Assembly: GCF_022811665.1 (NCBI RefSeq)
Contig: NZ_CP094529.1
Location: 2,852,001-2,916,000 of the forward strand
Direction: 5' to 3'
Source of the DNA: Chryseobacterium oryzae
Lineage (GTDB): Bacteria > Bacteroidota > Bacteroidia > Flavobacteriales > Weeksellaceae
Length of the DNA: 64,000 bases
The notes below the pieces were generated by a model. It saw nothing but the letters and a program-made list of their open reading frames with translations. It did not search any database and had not been told where the DNA came from. This document shows, one piece after another, positions 1 through 6,833 of the stretch (its first letter is position 1; each line of letters begins with the position of its first letter). Position numbers and translations under genes: made by a program.

Positions 1-2
1 GA

Positions 3-1604
3 ATTTACAATCTTAATTTTAAAGATTTAAAAACCGGCGAAATACTTCCTGACACGATAGAAAATACTACCGGAAAAGCAGTTTGGGCAAACGATAATGT
101 GCATGTTTTTTACATTAGAAAAGATGAAAGTCTTCGTGCATATAAAGTTTACAGACACAGATTGGGAACCGATTCTTCTGAAGATGTACTCATTTTTCAT
201 GAAGAGGATGAAACTTTTGATGTAAATGTTTTCAAAACGAAATCCATGAAATATATCTTCATGGCGAGTTCAAGCACAATTTCAGATGAACATCATTTTA
301 TTCCGGCAGATAATGTTTTTGCAGACTGGAAAGTAATTCAGCCCAGAATAGACGATCTTGAATATTCTGTGGAACACTACGAAGATGAATTTTATATTAT
401 TACAAATGCCGATGATGCTACCAATTTCAAACTTGTAAAAACAAAAATAGACCATTGCGGAATGGAAAACTGGGTAGATGTTATTCCGCACCGACCGGAA
501 ATTTTATTGGAAGGTTTTGAAATTTTCAGAAATTATCTGGTTCTTGAAGAAAGAGAAGAAGGTTTGCTTCAGATAAAAATTATTGACGAAAAAAATCAGG
601 AATCTCATTATTTGAATTTTTCCGATCCTACTTATACCGCTTATATCGGAATTAACTTGGAATTTGACACAGAAATCCTTCGCTACGGGTACACTTCTCT
701 TACAAAACCAAGTACTACCTACGAGTACAATATGAAAGACAAAACAACCAAAATGCTGAAACAGCAGGAAGTTTTGGGAGGAAAATTCGATCCGGAAAAC
801 TATATTTCCGAAAGAATTTGGGCAAATTCTCGGGATGGAGAAACTAAAATACCAACTTCTCTTGTCTATCATAAAGACACCAAAAAATCTGCAGAAACAC
901 CACTTCTTTTATACGGCTACGGAAGCTATGGTCATACTGTGGATGCCAGTTTTTCGAATGTGAGATTATCTATTCTCGACCGAGGTTTCATATATGCCAT
1001 TGCTCATATACGAGGAGGAGAATATTTGGGAAGAGAATGGTATGAAGACGGTAAAATGTTATTCAAGAAAAATACTTTTTTTGATTTTATTGATGCCGGA
1101 AAATTTTTAATTGAGGAAAACTACACTTCACCGAAACATTTGTATGCGATGGGCGGAAGCGCAGGCGGACTTTTGGTAGGTGCAGTAATGAATTACGAAC
1201 CCACTCTATTCAACGGGGTTGTTGCACAAGTTCCTTTTGTGGATGTTGTTACCACCATGTTAGACGAAACTATTCCTTTAACCACCGGAGAATACGATGA
1301 ATGGGGAAATCCCAACGATGAGGAATATTACCATTACATGAAAGAATATTCGCCTTACGACAATGTGGAAACAAAACATTACCCGAATATTCTCATAACA
1401 ACCGGCTTCCACGATTCTCAGGTTCAATATTGGGAACCCGCAAAATGGACAGCCAAACTGAGAGAATTGAAAACCGATGACAACATCCTTATTTTCAAAA
1501 CAGATATGAGTTCGGGGCACGGAGGAGCAAGCGGAAGATTCGAATCTTTAAAGGAAGACGCACTAGAATATGCATTTTTATTAATGATTGATAAAAGGCA
1601 ATAA
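3..1604 (+). CDS. ptrB: Oligopeptidase B (S9A serine peptidase), 5' end cut by window
   Basis: Prolyl-oligopeptidase family enzyme that cleaves short peptides, probably after basic residues if it is a true oligopeptidase B. The frame is open from the window edge, so the N-terminal part is missing; a GTG at 99 is internal and not the start. The visible part holds the end of the beta-propeller and the whole alpha/beta-hydrolase domain. The catalytic triad can be read directly: Ser in GGSAGG (codon 1158-1160), Asp in GFHDSQV (codon 1413-1415) and His in SSGHGGASG (codon 1518-1520). The segment around WANDNVHVFY matches the propeller blades of oligopeptidase B. No signal peptide can be judged. 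Family assignment is firm; the choice of oligopeptidase B over another S9A member rests on motif memory. Confidence 0.9.
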   Translation: MYNLNFKDLKTGEILPDTIENTTGKAVWANDNVHVFYIRKDESLRAYKVYRHRLGTDSSEDVLIFHEEDETFDVNVFKTKSMKYIFMASSSTISDEHHFIPADNVFADWKVIQPRIDDLEYSVEHYEDEFYIITNADDATNFKLVKTKIDHCGMENWVDVIPHRPEILLEGFEIFRNYLVLEEREEGLLQIKIIDEKNQESHYLNFSDPTYTAYIGINLEFDTEILRYGYTSLTKPSTTYEYNMKDKTTKMLKQQEVLGGKFDPENYISERIWANSRDGETKIPTSLVYHKDTKKSAETPLLLYGYGSYGHTVDASFSNVRLSILDRGFIYAIAHIRGGEYLGREWYEDGKMLFKKNTFFDFIDAGKFLIEENYTSPKHLYAMGGSAGGLLVGAVMNYEPTLFNGVVAQVPFVDVVTTMLDETIPLTTGEYDEWGNPNDEEYYHYMKEYSPYDNVETKHYPNILITTGFHDSQVQYWEPAKWTAKLRELKTDDNILIFKTDMSSGHGGASGRFESLKEDALEYAFLLMIDKRQ

Positions 1605-1672
1605 TTAAAAAATTAAATTTTTAAAATTATTATTAAGAACTTTCATCAATCATCATTTATCAAATACCAATT

Positions 1673-2017
1673 ATGATTAACGAAGCAGAATACTGGCAAA
1701 AAATAGAACACTTTTTCAGCGAAAATTTCGAAACTGAAAAAAATGCACCTATAGAAACATATCTTTTTCTAATCGGAGTGCAGGAATTAGGAAGCGGACA
1801 GCAGAAATATACCAAAGATGATAAAGTAAACCTCCTTCATATCGCAGTTTGCCGTTTGTTGGAGCCTTTCGGATATTTTAAATTTTCACATTACGATGAT
1901 GATGGCTATCCTCATTTTGAAGAAGTCGAAAAACTTCCGGAATTGAAGCCCAACGAACAGCAGCTTTTAATGAAAAAAGCTATTATTCAGTATTTTCAGG
2001 ATGAAGAACTGATTTAA
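1673..2017 (+). CDS. Conserved hypothetical protein, 114 aa
   Basis: Small soluble acidic protein with no signal peptide or membrane segment. I do not recognise a named domain. Its centre (ELGSGQQKYTKDDKVNLLHIAVCRLLEPFGYF) looks like a compact helical fold, and similar short proteins are common in Flavobacteriia. It follows the peptidase gene after 68 bases and ends at a hairpin, so it may be cotranscribed with ptrB. Codon use matches its neighbours and the frame is intact, which supports a real gene. Function unknown. Confidence 0.75.
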   Translation: MINEAEYWQKIEHFFSENFETEKNAPIETYLFLIGVQELGSGQQKYTKDDKVNLLHIAVCRLLEPFGYFKFSHYDDDGYPHFEEVEKLPELKPNEQQLLMKKAIIQYFQDEELI

Positions 2018-2067
2018 AAAAAATTCCATTAAAGCTATTTATGCAATATCTTTAATGGAATTTTTTT
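2017..2067. terminator. Bidirectional hairpin terminator
   Basis: Perfect inverted repeat AAAAAAATTCCATTAAAG / CTTTAATGGAATTTTTTT, with T-runs on both strands. It lies between the converging 114-aa gene and the membrane protein gene and can serve both. Confidence 0.85.
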
Positions 2068-2070
2068 ACA

Positions 2071-2394
2071 TTATCTTACAGCAGATCTGTTGGTAAACGA
2101 AATAATCACTCCACCAAACAATCCTACAGTTTTCATGTAAGAAAAGCTGGAATCTAATGGTAAAAATGCTCCGATAATACATAACGTAGCGGCTGCATAC
2201 ATCGGATATTTAAATTTAGTATTAATCAGCAATGGTGCCTGCAAGATAAAACTCAACCCTATCAGAATATAAAATAACCTACCGGATATAAGTGAGTTAA
2301 CACTCTCAGAAAATAGATTTAACCAACCTATAGCAATACAGATGATCGCTAAGATAGAAAGTATTCCTTGTGCTGCCTGTAAATTATTTCTCAT
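2071..2394 (-). CDS. Small integral membrane protein, 107 aa
   Basis: Hydrophobic protein with about four predicted membrane helices (near residues 8-25, 38-58, 63-80 and 85-100). No catalytic motif is visible and I do not recognise the family. Its ATG overlaps the panB stop (TAATG), which suggests translational coupling and one transcript with panB. The link to pantothenate synthesis is positional only. It is followed by a strong bidirectional hairpin. Confidence 0.7.
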   Translation of the reverse strand: MRNNLQAAQGILSILAIICIAIGWLNLFSESVNSLISGRLFYILIGLSFILQAPLLINTKFKYPMYAAATLCIIGAFLPLDSSFSYMKTVGLFGGVIISFTNRSAVR

Positions 2395-3209
2395 TAATAG
2401 CTTTCGTTTTTATTAGGAAAATCTGAAGTTTTCACATCCTTTACAAACTGCGAAACCGCTCCGGTAATTTCTGTATACAAATCTAAATATCTTCTTAAAA
2501 ATTTAGGAGAAAAACCTTTGTTCATCCCAACCATATCGTGATATACCAAAACCTGTCCGTCACAATCGGAACCCGCTCCGATTCCGATGGTTGGTATTGA
2601 AATACTTTCGGTAACCTTTTTAGCCAAATCTGCGGGTATTTTTTCTAAAACCACCGCAAAACAACCAAGCTCTTCGAGTAATTTCGCGTCGCTAATCAGT
2701 TTTTCAGCTTCAGCTTCTTCCTTAGCTCTTACTTTATAAGTTCCGAACTGATAAATAGACTGTGGCGTTAATCCCAAATGCCCCATAATAGGAATTCCGG
2801 CATTAATAATTTTTTTAATAGATTTTGAAATTTCTTTTCCGCCTTCTATTTTTACAGCGTGAGCTCCACCTTCTTTCATCATTCTTACAGCAGACTCCAA
2901 TGCTTTATCCGGATTACTCTGGTAGGTACCAAAAGGAAGGTCTGCAACAACCAAAGCTCTATCTATACCCCTTACAACACTTTGTGTATGATAAATCATC
3001 TGATCCAAAGTTATAGGAAGTGTAGTTTCGAAACCTGCCATTACATTTGCTGCGGAATCTCCAATTAAAACAGCATCAATTCCTCCGGCATCGACCATTT
3101 TCGCCGTGGTAAAATCGTAAGCGGTAAGCATGGTAATTTTTTCCTTATCGAACTTCATTTTTCGTAAGGTTTCAGTCGTAACTTTTTTAATTTCAGAATG
3201 TACAGACAT
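2394..3209 (-). CDS. panB: 3-methyl-2-oxobutanoate hydroxymethyltransferase
   Basis: Ketopantoate hydroxymethyltransferase: transfers a hydroxymethyl group from 5,10-methylenetetrahydrofolate to 2-oxoisovalerate in pantothenate and coenzyme A synthesis. At 271 aa it has the normal length. Mg2+-binding Asp51 (in IGDSAA) and Asp90 (in VVADLPFGTYQSN) are present, as are VKIEGG (Glu122), the HLGLTPQS segment and Glu189 in the position expected for the catalytic base. It is a cytoplasmic TIM-barrel enzyme. A membrane protein gene is coupled at its 3' end. panC and panD are not in this window. Confidence 0.97.
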   Translation of the reverse strand: MSVHSEIKKVTTETLRKMKFDKEKITMLTAYDFTTAKMVDAGGIDAVLIGDSAANVMAGFETTLPITLDQMIYHTQSVVRGIDRALVVADLPFGTYQSNPDKALESAVRMMKEGGAHAVKIEGGKEISKSIKKIINAGIPIMGHLGLTPQSIYQFGTYKVRAKEEAEAEKLISDAKLLEELGCFAVVLEKIPADLAKKVTESISIPTIGIGAGSDCDGQVLVYHDMVGMNKGFSPKFLRRYLDLYTEITGAVSQFVKDVKTSDFPNKNESY

Positions 3210-3272
3210 AATATAATAAATGAGTAATAAGTATGATAAATGAACTTTCCTGTTCTGCCAGATTTTGTGTAT

Positions 3273-3310
3273 AAAAAAATAATGATTGATTTAACCAATC
3301 AACCATCATT
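3273..3310 (-). terminator. Terminator after the Crp-family regulator gene
   Basis: An imperfect inverted repeat (AATGATTGATT against AATCAACCATCATT) is followed on the minus strand by a run of seven T. It lies directly downstream of the regulator gene and upstream of panB. Confidence 0.6.
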
Positions 3311-3316
3311 TGTTAT

Positions 3317-4030
3317 CTACAAAACTACGTGCCCCAGTTTCATTAGTTTTTCGTGATTCAGAATTTTAATATTTCTTCCATCAACCTCAATCAGATGATC
3401 TCCTTTAAATTCAGAAATCAACCGTATAGCACTTTCTGTGGCAGTACCAATAATATTTGCTATTTCTTCTCTCGTTAACGAAATTTTTATAAAACCTTCA
3501 GGATCGGTTCCTAATTTCTGTTCCAAAAGCAATAAAATCTCTGCAAGTCGTTCTCTAACAGTTTTTTGCGCCAAAAATGTAATCGTATTAGAAGATTCTC
3601 CAAGTTCGTAAGAAATTTTCTGAAGCATTACAAAAGAAAGCTGAGAATCTACTTCAAGAAGGTACATAAATACATCTGCAGGTAAAAAAGTAGCTTCAAT
3701 ATCCGTCATTGCTTCTGCTTTTGCCTGAAAATTTTCTCCGCAAAGCAAAGACCGGTAACCGATAATATCTCCCTCTTTTATAAACCTAAGAATTTGATCT
3801 TTACCAAATGCACCCGATTTTGAGAGTTTCGCCGCACCTTTCTCCAAAACAAAAACACCTTTTGGCGTTTCACCATCTTCGAAAATAACGTCATGCTTTC
3901 CAAAACTGAATTTTTTCTTAGCATTAATATATTTTTCAAAATCTTCGGTATTCAGCCTTTCTCGGAATGATTCATCATTAAATATTTTAGCAAATCTTTC
4001 TTCAATGGCTATCTGTTGTTCTTGCGGCAT
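3317..4030 (-). CDS. Crp/Fnr-family transcriptional regulator
   Basis: Two-domain regulator: an N-terminal cyclic-nucleotide-binding-like jelly roll (about residues 20-130), a dimer helix, and a C-terminal winged helix-turn-helix (SLTREEIANIIGTATESAIRLISEF). The start at 4030 (MPQEQQ) is chosen over the upstream ATG at 4078 because a consensus -33/-7 promoter lies between them. It lacks the N-terminal cysteine cluster of Fnr, so oxygen sensing through a 4Fe-4S cluster is unlikely; the ligand is unknown. It is divergent from ccoI and the cbb3 oxidase genes, which suggests that it controls them. A palindrome-like site overlaps its own promoter, consistent with autoregulation. Target and signal are inference. 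Confidence 0.9.
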   Translation of the reverse strand: MPQEQQIAIEERFAKIFNDESFRERLNTEDFEKYINAKKKFSFGKHDVIFEDGETPKGVFVLEKGAAKLSKSGAFGKDQILRFIKEGDIIGYRSLLCGENFQAKAEAMTDIEATFLPADVFMYLLEVDSQLSFVMLQKISYELGESSNTITFLAQKTVRERLAEILLLLEQKLGTDPEGFIKISLTREEIANIIGTATESAIRLISEFKGDHLIEVDGRNIKILNHEKLMKLGHVVL

Positions 4031-4032
4031 TT

Positions 4033-4050
4033 TTATGACATTTATCACAA
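4033..4050 (-). promoter_or_regulatory. Candidate Crp/Fnr-family operator, crp-ccoI intergenic
   Basis: On the minus strand the sequence reads TTGTGATAAATGTCATAA. The left half TTGTGA fits the Crp/Fnr half-site exactly and the right half TCATAA matches TCACAA at 5 of 6. It overlaps the -7 box and probable start of the regulator gene. It is centred about 62 bases upstream of the likely ccoI transcription start, a classical class I activator distance. A close copy occurs at 6542-6559. Confidence 0.6.
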
Positions 4051-4079
4051 AAATAGAACATTTTAACCCGATAAACAAA
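4048..4079 (-). promoter_or_regulatory. Promoter of the Crp-family regulator gene
   Basis: Minus strand TTTG (4079-4076), a 20-base spacer, then TATTTTTG (4055-4048). This matches the Bacteroidetes sigma-factor consensus TTTG/TAnnTTTG. The expected start is near 4041, giving a leader of about ten bases to the ATG at 4030. Confidence 0.75.
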
Positions 4080-4090
4080 AAAAAATGTTA

Positions 4091-4098
4091 TAATTTTG
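4091..4098 (+). promoter_or_regulatory. -7 box of the ccoI promoter
   Basis: TAATTTTG fits TAnnTTTG and lies 14 bases before the ccoI ATG. No good -33 TTTG is present, which would fit dependence on an activator bound at the upstream Crp-type site. Confidence 0.6.
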
Positions 4099-4112
4099 TA
4101 AGTCAATAATTT

Positions 4113-6497
4113 ATGAAGGTGAGCGAGAACTGTTTTCATTGCGGACAAGAGATAGAAAAGGAAAGAATTTCTTTCGATGAAAAAATTTTCTGTTGTACAG
4201 GCTGCAAATCTGTTTATGAAATTCTGAATACCAATAATCTTAGTAATTTTTACGAACTGAACAAAAAGGCAGGAATTCGTCCTTCTGATGATGATGCTTC
4301 TCAATTTGATTATCTCGACACACCTGAAATTTTTGAAAGACTGACCGATTTTTCTGAAGGTAATACGAGTCTTGTAACATTTAAAATACCGGTAATCCAC
4401 TGTTCTTCTTGTATTTGGCTGTTAGAAAGCCTACACACTTTGCACCCGGACATCAATTATTCTCAGGTTAATTTTACAAGAAAAACACTTCAGATTTCTT
4501 TCAACCATAACCAACTCAAGCTGAGTGATGTTGCAAAATTTCTCACCAATTTAGGTTATAAACCTGCAATAAGCCTTGAAACCGCAGATAAAGGTGAAGA
4601 AAATTTAGACAAATCTCTTTTGGTAAAACTTGCAATTGCAGGATTTGCTTTCGGAAACGGAATGTTTCTCGCTTTTCCAGAATATATTGGTGGCGAAGAT
4701 GTTTGGATGCAGCATTACAAAGGTCTTTTCAGAATATTAATGTTTATTCTTTCCATTCCTGTAGTATTCTATTCTGCATCAGATTATTACAAATCTGCGT
4801 GGTATGGTTTGAAAAATAAAATAGTGAATATTGACGTCCCTATTGTTCTGGGAATTTTTGTATTATTCAGTAGAAGCGTGTACGAAATTGCCACAGATTA
4901 CGGACCTGGATATTTTGATACTTTGTGCGGACTTTTATTTTTCATGCTTTTAGGAAAAATGTTTCAAAAAAGAACCTACAGCTCGCTTTCCTACGACAGA
5001 GATTACAAATCTTTTTATCCAATTGCTGTTACAAAGGTCGATTTTAACGGAAAACAAGACAACATCCTTCTTTCCGAAATAAAAATTGGAGACAGAATTT
5101 TGGTTAGAAACCAGGAAATTATTCCCGTAGATGCTATTTTGATTAACGGAAAAGGAAATATCGACAACAGCTTTATTACCGGCGAAAGTGCAAGTATCTC
5201 TAAAAATCCGGGAGACAAGATTTTTGCAGGCGGAAAGCAAATAGGATCCTCTTTAGAACTGGAAGTAATTAAAAACGTAGACCAGAGTTACCTCACCCAG
5301 CTATGGAATAAAGAAGCGTTCAAGAAACATGAAACAGGGCTGGATACGCTCATCAATAACATCAGTAAATATTTCACATTTATTATCTTAGGAATTGCCA
5401 TTATTTCCGGAACTTATTGGTATTTTATTGATTTGGAAACGATGTTTCAAGTTATTTCTGCTGTACTGATTATTGCGTGTCCGTGCGCTTTAGCATTATC
5501 TTCTCCGTTTACTTTCGGGCATATAATGAGGATTTTGGGCAGAAATAAATTTTATGTAAAAGATACTTTAACAATAGAAAAAATAGCAAAAGTAGACACG
5601 CTGGTTTTTGATAAGACAGGAACAATCACCCATAGAAAGAAATCCAATATAGAATACGAAGGTTCTGAAATTCAGGAGTTTGACTTGTTAAACATTAAAA
5701 CTTTAGTTAAAAACTCCAACCATCCACTTTCTAAATCACTTTACGAATTTCTCAATGTTCAGGATGAATATTTCCCGGTTGATCATTTTGAAGAAATTTC
5801 AGGCAAAGGCTATTCTGCTAATGTAAGAGAAAATATTTACAAGATTGGTTCTGCAAAATACAACGATCAGGAATCTAAAAATCTTGAAACCGCCGTCTAT
5901 GTAAGTAAAAACAATCAGTTTTTAGGAAAGTTTATTTTCAAGAATGAATATCGAGAAAATCTTAAAAAGCTGTTTACAAAACTTACCCATTACAAAATAT
6001 TTATTTTAAGCGGAGACAATTCTTCCGAAGAAGATCAGCTTAAAAAAATCATTCCGAACTGCAGCGCAATGGCATTTAACCAGAGCCCAGAAAACAAACT
6101 GGATTACATCCAAAACCTTCAGAATGACGGATCGAAAGTAATGATGTTAGGTGACGGACTTAATGATGCAGGCGCTCTAAAACAAAGCAATGTTGGTGTT
6201 GCCATTTCTGACGACAGCAACAGCTTCACCCCATCGTCAGACGTTATTATAAATGGCGAAAAAGTAACACAACTAAATGATTATCTGAGTGTTTGCAAAG
6301 GATCTATCAACATTGTAAAATCTACATTCGTAATCAGTTTTCTTTATAATATTATTGGTTTGAGCTTTGCAGTAACCGGAAATATGAGTCCTTTATTTGC
6401 CGCGATTATCATGCCGATAAGTTCTATATCTGTAATAACATTTACTACAGTCTCAACATGGATTTTGGGTAAAAAACACTTTAAAAAGTCTGCTTAA
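4113..6497 (+). CDS. ccoI: Copper-translocating P-type ATPase for cbb3 oxidase assembly
   Basis: CcoI/FixI-type P1B ATPase that exports copper for insertion into cbb3 oxidase. In order: an N-terminal cysteine domain (CFHCG and CCTGC, residues 7-30), a heavy-metal-associated domain with HCSSC (residues 96-100), membrane helices, the TGES actuator motif, the intramembrane CPC metal site (residues 456-458), DKTGT with the phosphorylated Asp500, and GDGLNDAG near the C-terminus. At 794 aa it has the usual size. It heads the cco block and is divergent from a Crp-family regulator. A short leader and no ribosome binding site are typical for the phylum. The oxidase context separates it from a CopA detoxification pump. 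Confidence 0.95.
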   Translation: MKVSENCFHCGQEIEKERISFDEKIFCCTGCKSVYEILNTNNLSNFYELNKKAGIRPSDDDASQFDYLDTPEIFERLTDFSEGNTSLVTFKIPVIHCSSCIWLLESLHTLHPDINYSQVNFTRKTLQISFNHNQLKLSDVAKFLTNLGYKPAISLETADKGEENLDKSLLVKLAIAGFAFGNGMFLAFPEYIGGEDVWMQHYKGLFRILMFILSIPVVFYSASDYYKSAWYGLKNKIVNIDVPIVLGIFVLFSRSVYEIATDYGPGYFDTLCGLLFFMLLGKMFQKRTYSSLSYDRDYKSFYPIAVTKVDFNGKQDNILLSEIKIGDRILVRNQEIIPVDAILINGKGNIDNSFITGESASISKNPGDKIFAGGKQIGSSLELEVIKNVDQSYLTQLWNKEAFKKHETGLDTLINNISKYFTFIILGIAIISGTYWYFIDLETMFQVISAVLIIACPCALALSSPFTFGHIMRILGRNKFYVKDTLTIEKIAKVDTLVFDKTGTITHRKKSNIEYEGSEIQEFDLLNIKTLVKNSNHPLSKSLYEFLNVQDEYFPVDHFEEISGKGYSANVRENIYKIGSAKYNDQESKNLETAVYVSKNNQFLGKFIFKNEYRENLKKLFTKLTHYKIFILSGDNSSEEDQLKKIIPNCSAMAFNQSPENKLDYIQNLQNDGSKVMMLGDGLNDAGALKQSNVGVAISDDSNSFTPSSDVIINGEKVTQLNDYLSVCKGSINIVKSTFVISFLYNIIGLSFAVTGNMSPLFAAIIMPISSISVITFTTVSTWILGKKHFKKSA

Positions 6498-6541
6498 CAT
6501 CGCTTATTTAGATTAATTTTAAATTATTCAAAACCCTTAAT

Positions 6542-6559
6542 TTGTGATGAAAGTCATTA
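6542..6559 (+). promoter_or_regulatory. Candidate Crp/Fnr-family operator upstream of ccoS
   Basis: TTGTGATGAAAGTCATTA is identical at 15 of 18 positions to the site at 4033-4050 next to the regulator gene. It lies 48 bases before the ccoS ATG, just upstream of two possible -7 boxes. The shared sequence in two cco promoter regions is the main support. Confidence 0.6.
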
Positions 6560-6567
6560 TTTTTCAC

Positions 6568-6599
6568 TAAATTTGAACCCCGTAAATAGGTTAATTTTG
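6568..6599 (+). promoter_or_regulatory. Promoter boxes of the ccoS-NO-Q-P operon
   Basis: Two TAnnTTTG boxes occur: TAAATTTG at 6568-6575 and TAATTTTG at 6592-6599, the second 7 bases before the ccoS ATG. Which is used cannot be told from sequence; the first puts the Crp-type site at the -33 region, the second at about -54. Confidence 0.55.
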
Positions 6600-6606
6600 T
6601 TGCCAG

Positions 6607-6828
6607 ATGGATATTCTATATTTAATGATCTTATGCAGCGTTTCATTAGCTGCCGTTTTTTTGGTCGTTTTTATAGTGTATGCCCGAAAAGGACAGTTTG
6701 AGGACGACGAATCTCCGGCTGTAAGAATCCTCTTTGACTCTGATGAAATCAAAGAAGAAAATCCCGTTTCGAGCAACGAAAACGATAAAAAAGGAGATAA
6801 TAATAAATTTGAAGAAAAAAGTGAATAG
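6607..6828 (+). CDS. ccoS: cbb3 oxidase maturation protein CcoS
   Basis: Short single-helix membrane protein (helix about residues 5-25) followed by the CcoS signature FEDDESPAVRILFD and a charged, acidic tail. CcoS proteins are needed for cofactor insertion into cbb3 oxidase. The 73-aa length is normal, the tail being rich in Glu, Asn and Lys. It lies 5 bases before ccoNO and 109 bases after ccoI, with its own candidate promoter, so it probably opens the structural operon. Confidence 0.93.
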   Translation: MDILYLMILCSVSLAAVFLVVFIVYARKGQFEDDESPAVRILFDSDEIKEENPVSSNENDKKGDNNKFEEKSE

Positions 6829-6833
6829 TTAAT

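Noticed and set aside
99..101. GTG as the start of the oligopeptidase B gene
   Set aside because: The frame is open to the window edge and the upstream codons match the family, so the gene is simply cut by the window.
4031..4078. Upstream ATG for the Crp-family regulator
   Set aside because: The consensus promoter lies within this stretch, so the ATG at 4030 is the likely start.
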